A DNA stretch of 64,000 nt. It comes from Paraspadella gotoi (lineage: Eukaryota > Chaetognatha). Of this stretch, positions 57,830 to 64,000 are shown piece by piece; positions within the stretch are counted from its first letter, which is position 1; each line of letters opens with the position of its first letter. The stretch spans positions 25,320,297 through 25,384,296 of the forward strand of contig CM119265.1 in the NCBI GenBank assembly GCA_051294375.1, given 5' to 3'. Made by a program: the position numbers and the translations under genes. The notes below the pieces were generated by a model. That model was not told the DNA's origin, searched no databases, and saw only the letters and a list, made by a program, of their open reading frames with translations.

Positions 57830-58750
57830 TAGGGTTGAGTTGGTTTAGGGTTAGGGTTGAGTTGGTAGTAGTTAGGGTTAGGGTTGAGTAGTTTAGGGTT
57901 AGGGTTGAGTAGTTTAGGGTTAGGGTTAGGGTTGAGTTAAGTTAAGTTTATTTTAGGCTTATTATTAATGTCAATTTTAGGGATAGGGGTAGGGAGGGTG
58001 TTGTTGATGACCAAGAGGCCCGCGTTAGGGGTTAGGGTTGAGGCACGGAGATGTACGGGAGGCCTGGGCCGGTTTAGGGTTAGGTTGGGAGAGAGGCCCG
58101 TGGGTTATATATCGAAGGCAATTAGGGTTTAGGGTTGAGGTACGGAGATGTACGGGAGGCCTGGGCCCGGTTTAGGGTTAGGGTTGGAGAGAGGCCCGTG
58201 GGTTATATATCGAAGGCAATTAGGGTTAGGGTTGAGGTACGGAGATGTACGGGAGGCCGGGCCTGGTTTAGGGTTAGGGGAGAGGCATGGAGTTGAACGG
58301 GAGGCTTGGTTTAGGGTTAGGGTTGCGGGAGGGACCCATGGTTGATGCATCGAAGGCGGTTAGGGTTAGGGTTGAGGCACGGAGATGTACGGGAGGCTGG
58401 GCCTGGGTTAGGGTTAGGGAGAGGCATGGAGTTGAACGGGAGGCTTAGTTTAGGGTTAGGGTTGGGGAGGGGCCCGTGGTTGATGCATCGAAGGCGGTTA
58501 GGGTTAGGGTTGAGGCACGGAGATGTACGGGAGGCTGAGCCTGGGTTAGGGTTAGGGGAGAGGCACAGAGTTGAACGGAAGGCTTGGTTTAGGGTTAGGG
58601 TTGGGGGAGGGGCCCGTGGTTGATGCATCAAAGGCGGTTAGGGTTAGGGTTGAGGCATGGAGATGTACGGGAGGCCCAGGCCGGTTAGGGTTAGGGGAGA
58701 GGCACAGAGTTGAACGGGAGGTTTGGTTTAGGGTTAGGGTTGGGAGAGGA
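57830..58750. repeat. TTAGGG-bearing minisatellite, right arm
   Basis: Mirror image of the left array; frames read Arg-Val/Gly-Leu repeats. Orientation is CCCTAA left and TTAGGG right, so the G-rich strands point outwards. Confidence 0.95.
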
Positions 58751-58942
58751 GCCTGAAGGTGATGCTCATCCCGTGTTAGCTGCGGCTTTTCATTATATTC
58801 GCTACTTTTATCACTGGGCGAGGTCGCCAGTGGGGGACTGGCGACATCGCCAAAGCCCTGGCGATATCGCCATGGCGAAGTCGCCACCAACTAGAACCTT
58901 TGATTTTACCTTTTTCTTTTTTTGCCCTTTCATGCAATAATA

Positions 58943-58972
58943 TATTTTTATATTGGTTGTACCAATTTCATA
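58943..58972 (-). repeat. Dispersed ACAACCAATATAAAA block (partial)
   Basis: Reverse complement reads ATTGGTACAACCAATATAAA. Lies just outside the right palindrome arm. Confidence 0.6.
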
Positions 58973-58974
58973 TA

Positions 58975-59505
58975 TTAAATTTAGCTAAAAATAAATAATC
59001 CTCTTATTTTACTTTTTCTCTCTTTTTCTTTCCTTCTTTAAAACGATCAAAGAAGCAAATGAATAAAAAAATTAATAAAAAACCAAATAAAAAAATTATT
59101 TTAAAAAATTTAAAATTAATAATAGAAGGAACGAATCTTAAAAAAGACATATAAAAAAGAATAATGATGATATACTTTTTAATTAAACTGAAAAATATAT
59201 TTATTCATCAATAAATATTTTGATCAATCGATAAATCAACTAGTCTATCAATGAATTAAAATTCATATTTATATTTATGGTCAATGACCATTGGTCATAG
59301 TTTATGAAAGACTAATAACAGAAAACAAGCGTTTAAGGAACTAACAACTACAAAAATAATGAGGAAGAGAAGAAGTAGAGAAAGAAAAAGAGAAAGCAAA
59401 GAGAGAAAGAGAAAACAAAATATAGAATTAGAATTTGATGGTATCCTTTCGTTTCGTGTGTTATGAGATTAGCAAAAATATTTGTTTTGTTACAACAACA
59501 ATATA
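58975..59505. other. No gene recognised
   Basis: AT-rich with a purine stretch at 59360-59420. Confidence 0.4.
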
Positions 59506-59514
59506 ATTTGACAT

Positions 59515-59562
59515 AAAAAACAGACATGTTTCGACTCTGTTTCAAGTCTTTAGCAGCGCATT
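59515..59562 (-). other. Degenerate hammerhead-like / PLE-like motif
   Basis: The minus strand keeps GACT-loop-GAGTCGAAACATGT exactly as in the 10.3-kb copy, but the CTGANGA box reads CTGCTAA, losing A6 and G8. A dead relative. Confidence 0.45.
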
Positions 59563-59759
59563 AAAGAGCCAGAGTTAAAGAGAAAATACCATTAAATACT
59601 TTAGTTTGTTTTAAATCTTAATATTTTAAATTTAAAAGTTAGATTATAAAATTAACCGATCTTAACGGTTAACCGTTAAAAATGTTAGTTTTAACGGTTA
59701 AGCGAATTTCCTAAAAAAAATTAACGGTTATCGGAACTCTAATTCTACAGTTAGCCCAT

Positions 59760-60000
59760 GTTAAAACATTCTTTCGGACGGCCGACGCCTGGAACGCTCG
59801 ACCCAGCGGGCATAGAAAATCTTAAACAATTTTCTGCAAATAAGGAATATCGCAAGTCTGATGGAGACGTTGTTGTTCTTTTTTGTTGTTGTTGTTATCT
59901 TTGTCGATGTAGTTGTCGTTGTTATCGTTGTTGTCAATTTTTCACTTCTTTCTTCCTTAATGATTTTACGGATGAATGTCTCACCTGACAGAAGGAATGA
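59760..60000. other. Short GTT/GTC-rich region, no gene
   Basis: The 59758-59988 frame is Cys/Val-rich through a GTTGTT run and has no domain. Confidence 0.5.
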
Positions 60001-60046
60001 TGCAGATAAAAAGAAAGAAAGTGGGAAATAAGTATTTGTGCTTGAT

Positions 60047-60071
60047 TAAAGAGAGAGAGAGAGAGAGAAAA

Positions 60072-60122
<51 letters not shown>

Positions 60123-60131
60123 TAAGAAAAA

Positions 60132-60187
<56 letters not shown>

Positions 60188-60290
60188 AAAAAGAGAGAAA
60201 GAAAGAAAGAAAGAAAGAGAGAAAGAAAGAAGGAAAGAAAGAAAAAAGAGAGAAAGAAAGAGAGAAAGAAAGAAAGAAGAGAGATAGAGA
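60047..60290. repeat. (GA)n and (GAAA)n microsatellites
   Basis: GA runs 60047-60118, then AAAG tetranucleotides to 60285. Confidence 0.95.
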
Positions 60291-60719
60291 GACCTTTGAT
60301 CTTTGGCGACGATTCGGTTCAGGGAGATAAACTTTAGGTCACGTGACAAAAGTGTTGAGACAGTGACACGTGAGGTGATGATGGGTCAGACTCATAGATG
60401 TTGAATCAAATGAGAAAAACTTATTAAATTGATAAAAATCTGTGCTATTATTTTGATACAGATATTTACTGACTTATTGGTTACTGGTTATTTTAATTCA
60501 AGTGATTTGATGAAAAGAGTGTGTGAAAGTGATAAATTGGTGAGATGATATGAATTTCATTACGATGACATAATAAATAAAGAGTGACCTGATTCATCCA
60601 GTTTTTATCAGTAATGAAATGAAAAAAAAATCTATAGTAATAAGCGATGATAATGGTGAGTAGAGGAATCTAGACTGAGTTGACAAATATATGATGAAGA
60701 GAAACATGTATGTAAATTA

Positions 60720-60975
60720 CAATGTAACAAACCCACGGTGAATCCGCAACGAGGTGATAAATCTAGGTTTAGGTGAAAAATCCACAACGAGGCCACAACA
60801 TGGTCAGTTGATAAATCCAGCATGAGGTGATATATCCAGGGTGACGGTGAGGTAATAAATCCACGGTGAGCTGATAAAGCCACGGTGAGGTTATGAACCC
60901 ACGGTGAGGTGATAAATCCACGACGAGGTGATAAATCCACGACGAGGTGATAAATCCACCACGAAGTGATATCCA
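60720..60975. repeat. About 20-bp minisatellite
   Basis: A dozen units near GGTGATAAATCCACGACGA, degenerate on the left and nearly perfect at 60900-60960. Confidence 0.85.
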
Positions 60976-61061
60976 TTATGGAAAAAATGGGGAAAAAAGG
61001 AAAACGATAACGACTCAAACTTTGGAAGAAAAAATCTGAGTTCATAAAAAAGTGACGAGAA

Positions 61062-61345
61062 TGGGAAAGGGATGAAGTGGGATGGGAAAGGGATTAAGTG
61101 GGATGGGAAAGGGATGGAGTGGGATGGGAAAGGAACTGGGTGGATGGGAAAGGGATGGAGGGGATGGGAAAGAATGGAGTGGGATGGGAAAGGAATGGAG
61201 TATGGATGGAAAGGGATGGAGTGGGATGGGAAAGGAATGGAGTGGATGGGAAAGGAATGGAGTGGGGATGGAAAGGAGATGGAGTGGGATGGGAAAGGAA
61301 TGGAGTGGGATGGGAGGAAGGGTAAAGTTATGGGATTGAGATGGA
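61062..61345. repeat. About 20-bp minisatellite (GGGATGGGAAAGGAATGGAGT)
   Basis: About fourteen units of 18-21 bp; strongly G/A-biased on the plus strand. Three plus frames stay open because the array has almost no stops. Confidence 0.9.
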
Positions 61346-61675
61346 AAGGATGGGAAAGGGAAAGCCATATGATAAGTTAAAAATTTTATGGGGTGTATTT
61401 TTTTAATAGTTGGAATGTTATGGACGTGGTGAGATAAAAAGGGATGAAATCGGATAGAATTGGATAAAATGGGATAAAAGAAGTGGGATAAAATGTGTTA
61501 GAATATAAGTGTTATGGATGAGGAAGATTTACGAATCTAGGAACATAAAAGTTATAAAAAAAAAGAAAAGAAAAGAAAGGAAAAAGGTAAGAGAAATAAA
61601 ATTTGGAGGCCAAGAAAAAAAATGGGTGAGAATTGAGTCATTGAGAAAGTGGAATTGAAGAGAGAAGGATTTTGA

Positions 61676-62258
61676 AGATGACGACGACAACGATAGCGAT
61701 GACGACGACGACGAAGACGACGATAGCGATGACGACGACGGAAGACGAAAAACGACGATAGCAATGACGACGACAGCAATGACGATGACGTTGACGATGA
61801 TGACAAAGACGATAGTGATAACCAATTGACGAAGACGATAGCGATGACGACGACGAAGACAATAGCAATGACGACGATGAAGACGAAGACGAAAACGACG
61901 ATAGCAATGACGACGACAGCAATGACGATGACGATGACGATGATGACAAAGACGATAGCGATTACGACGATGAAGACGATAGCGATGATGACGACGAAGA
62001 CGATAGCGATGACGACGATGAAGGCGAAAACGATGATAGCAATGACGACGACAGCAATGACGATGACGATGATGACAAAGACGATAGCGATGACGACGAC
62101 GATAGCGATGACGACGACGACGACGACAGCGATGAGGAAGACGAATACGACGATGACAAAGACGATAGCGATGACTACGATGAAGACGATAGTGATGACG
62201 ACGATGAAAACGACCACGATGGAGATGATGATAACGACGACGATGACGACGAAGAAAT
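61676..62258. repeat. 580-bp GAC/GAT/AGC higher-order array
   Basis: Units of about 15-30 bp such as GACGATAGCGATGACGACGA. One plus frame reads Asp/Ser/Glu-rich (DDSDDDDEDDS), others Thr/Met/Lys or, on the minus strand, Val/Ile or Ser. No unique flanking domain; annotated as repeat. Confidence 0.85.
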
Positions 62259-62259
62259 A

Positions 62260-63250
62260 GAATGTATGTTAGAATAACTTTTTTTTAAATTTTTATTAAT
62301 ACCAAAAACTGTATTAACATAATCAGAATTTTGACGCTAGTTATGTTACTGAATCTCTTGATATAACGAATTCTAAAAATAAAGTCCACGATTTCTCGAT
62401 CTAAATCTAAAAGAAGTAATATTTATTCGTATTTATAGTAGTATTAATAAGATTGGATCATCTAGTCCCTTTCATTCGTCTCAATCTTCATTTTACCAAT
62501 CCTTTTTTTCACTCGGTCACTTTTCTATACAACAACTAACTAATAATCAAATTTTTTTAATCATAATTAATCGACACATCTTTAATTAATTTCTATGACA
62601 TATTTTCACTTTTTTTCCTTTGACTCCGTCGCTTCGCAGATTCACTTTCACTTCACGTGATTATTTTAGCTTCTTTATATCAGGAGAGGAAAGGAAAGGA
62701 AAGGCGGAGGGGAACGCAAATGGGGTCGACTTCATTCTCTCTCCTTTGTCATCATCTCTCATCCTTTGTCATCCTTTTTTTTTGTCTCTCTCAGTTTTCC
62801 GTCATTTTATATTCTAACGTCTTTCGTTATCGACGACATCAAACTCTATCTTTCTTTTTTTGTTGTTGTTGTTGTTTTTGTCTCCATTTTTTGTCCATAT
62901 TTTTGTCCTCTTTTTTTTGGGTCTCTTTCTCTGTTGTCGTTGTTGTTATTGTTATTGTTGTTGTTGTTGTCGTCGTTGTTCCCTTCATCTCAAAATCTGC
63001 TCTTCCCAGCGGAATTTTGCGACTTCGCTTCTAAGCTTGTCGCAGAAATATTTCGCATTATTCACATGTAGTTTTCACTCTGGTGTTTTGTTGTGATTGT
63101 TGTTCACAAAAATTGGTGACTTTATCGTCGGGGTCCTTGTCAGTGTCACGCGTGAATAATTTTCGTCGTCATCCTCGACTGATTCGTTTTTAGTAACATA
63201 AATTATTCGCTTCATCGACGTGTTTGACTTCAATCATCAACATTCAACCC
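62260..63250. other. No gene recognised; GTT/GTC run
   Basis: AT-rich, with an AAAGG purine block at 62685-62712 and a GTTGTTGTC run at 62860-62980. Confidence 0.45.
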
Positions 63251-63262
63251 TTATTGGTTATT

Positions 63263-63808
63263 AAGGCGTAGTAAAATTTCTAAATTTAACTTTAATTAAA
63301 ATTCTAAAAGTGAGGAACGAACAACATTATACTTATGAACATTTATGTAATAAAAAAAATTTTAATAAATTTTACAATTTACGCAGTAGGCAATATTTAT
63401 ACTAGTACTAAACTAATAAATGTTAAAATTTCAAAACAGTTTTTTCTAAGATTTTTTTGCAGATTTGGATTCGTCATAAAAAGTTGTATAAAAAAAATAT
63501 AACTCTTTTTGAAAAATTCCTTCATTAAGTGGGTCAAAAATTTACTTTTTATATATTAAATATAGTTTTTTTAATTTTTAACCCACTTAATGAAAGAATT
63601 TTTAAAAATGATTTATATTTTCTTTTATCAACTTTTGACGAGAAATTCAAATCTGCAATCAAAATTAAGAAAAGCCTATATATAAATATAGCCTACTGCG
63701 AAAATTAAAAAACATAAAATTAATTTTTTTTATAAATTAATGTTCACTGATAGTATGTTGTTCATAATTGACTTTTAGAATTTTCGTATGTAACTTTCAC
63801 TACGCCTT
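63263..63808. mobile_element. Complete palindromic MITE with 10-bp target-site duplication, copy 3
   Basis: 546 bp beginning AAGGCGTAGTAAAA and ending TTTCACTACGCCTT. It is flanked on both sides by ATTGGTTATT (63253-63262 and 63809-63818), a perfect 10-bp duplication. The halves are inverted copies of each other around 63535 (TTCATTAAGTGGGTC against ACCCACTTAATGAA). No coding capacity. Ten-bp duplications point to a Mutator-like transposase acting in trans. Confidence 0.9.
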
Positions 63809-63829
63809 ATTGGTTATTGTCCATTTGAA

Positions 63830-63925
63830 AAGGCCGAACTTACAGGGCGTCACACCCTCAGGGGCGACAGCCACGACATCTTACAGGGCGTCACACCCTC
63901 AAGGGCGACGGCAACGACAGCCATG
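63830..63925. repeat. 47-bp tandem duplication
   Basis: Two copies of CTTACAGGGCGTCACACCCTC plus AGGGGCGACAGCCACGACA, each with an internal AGGGCGT...ACACCCTC hairpin. Confidence 0.75.
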
Positions 63926-64000
63926 ATAATACTAAGCTTGTTCATTTAGTCCAGAACTTTGGATCTGGGAGTAGGCAGTGACTTAACACGTTCTTTGTGA

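Larger units (their letters stand above)
56592..58898. repeat. 2.3-kb palindrome with telomeric repeats (fold-back structure)
   Basis: Left arm 56592-57709 and right arm 57770-58898 are near-perfect reverse complements around a 60-bp spacer. Each arm runs from a GGCGANNTCGCC cluster, through an AAAGTAGCGAATATAATGAAAA block and a 133-bp minisatellite rich in CCCTAACCCTAA, to shorter telomere-like units near the centre. Arms differ by small indels and substitutions. Sequence outside the arms is unrelated on the two sides. Confidence 0.93.
56170..59741. mobile_element. Composite element bounded by CGGTTAA-rich inverted ends
   Basis: The left end TAGTGTTCCGATAACCGTTAA matches the reverse complement of the right end TTAACGGTTATCGGAACTCTA with one mismatch in the first 20 positions. 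Both subterminal regions repeat AACGGTTA/TAACCGTT several times, as in some hAT-type elements. Eight-bp flanks (GTTTCGAT and ATTCTACA) do not match, so a hAT insertion is not confirmed. No transposase frame is visible. The interior is a 2.3-kb palindrome. Confidence 0.55.

Noticed and set aside
56592-58898. Ancient head-to-head telomere fusion
   Set aside because: A fusion would read TTAGGG then CCCTAA on one strand; here the order is CCCTAA then TTAGGG.
56592-58898. Palindrome as a missed-adapter sequencing artefact
   Set aside because: Symmetry stops sharply inside the contig with unrelated flanks on both sides, and the centre is a 60-bp spacer. Not fully excluded without reads.
61552-62260. 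221-residue minus frame and 144-residue plus frame
   Set aside because: Both read the GAC/GAT array in different registers (Val/Ile and Thr/Met/Lys) and have no unique sequence.

Overview
The window is nuclear DNA of an animal, most likely an invertebrate. The reasons are exons with GT-AG splice signals, a divergent fukutin (Golgi glycosylation) homologue, a C2H2 zinc finger, Penelope-like retroelement remains, tRNA-derived SINE-like repeats and TTAGGG-type telomeric repeats. No operons, ribosome binding sites, prophage, CRISPR array or rRNA are visible. TTAGGG rather than TTAGG argues weakly against most arthropods; I cannot name the species. Most of the sequence is non-coding and extremely rich in simple repeats: dozens of (CT/AG)n tracts, many (GTC/GAC)n arrays, CTTT-type polypyrimidine, TTAA-rich tracts and several minisatellites. 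Nearly all long open frames are translations of these repeats.

Layout. 1-6.7 kb: SSR-rich DNA with one SINE-like copy and a 21-bp minisatellite. 6.7-11 kb: a tRNA-derived SINE, an isolated C2H2 finger and a 3.1-kb inverted-repeat structure around a 5'-truncated Penelope-like GIY-YIG endonuclease, with hammerhead-ribozyme-like motifs in both arms. 11-25.4 kb: mostly SSRs and polypyrimidine, plus a second SINE-like family and a 27-bp GC-rich repeat. 25.4-27.8 kb: a dispersed repeat, a tRNA-like SINE head and a well-bounded coding exon of unknown function. 28.2-42.4 kb: the fukutin-like gene on the minus strand.

The fukutin-like gene is shown as three exons whose splice phases fit: exon 1 (membrane anchor), exon 2 (N-terminal lumenal domain) and exon 3 (LicD/fukutin catalytic-type domain). 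Together they give about 455-460 residues, close to human fukutin (461). Exons 1 and 2 appear twice, at 31-32.5 kb and 38-39.4 kb. The duplication ends at two 25-N scaffold gaps: the end of one contig (about 29.86-36.95 kb) matches the start of the next (36.98-42.45 kb). I read this as an unmerged contig overlap carrying two haplotypes, not a real tandem duplication. The copies differ by many single-base indels and by a complete MITE present in one and absent from the other.

42.5-56 kb is a mosaic of dispersed repeats: a 330-bp inverted repeat, a 200-bp inverted repeat, a family carrying GTCC repeats with recognisable ends, a second Penelope 3' end with the best hammerhead-like motif, and TTAA-rich tracts. 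At 56.2-59.7 kb lies the most striking object: a 2.3-kb palindrome whose arms consist of CCCTAA/TTAGGG-bearing minisatellite and a series of GGCGANNTCGCC palindromes, itself enclosed by CGGTTAA-rich terminal inverted repeats. 59.8-64 kb is SSR and minisatellite DNA ending in a complete palindromic MITE with perfect 10-bp target-site duplications.
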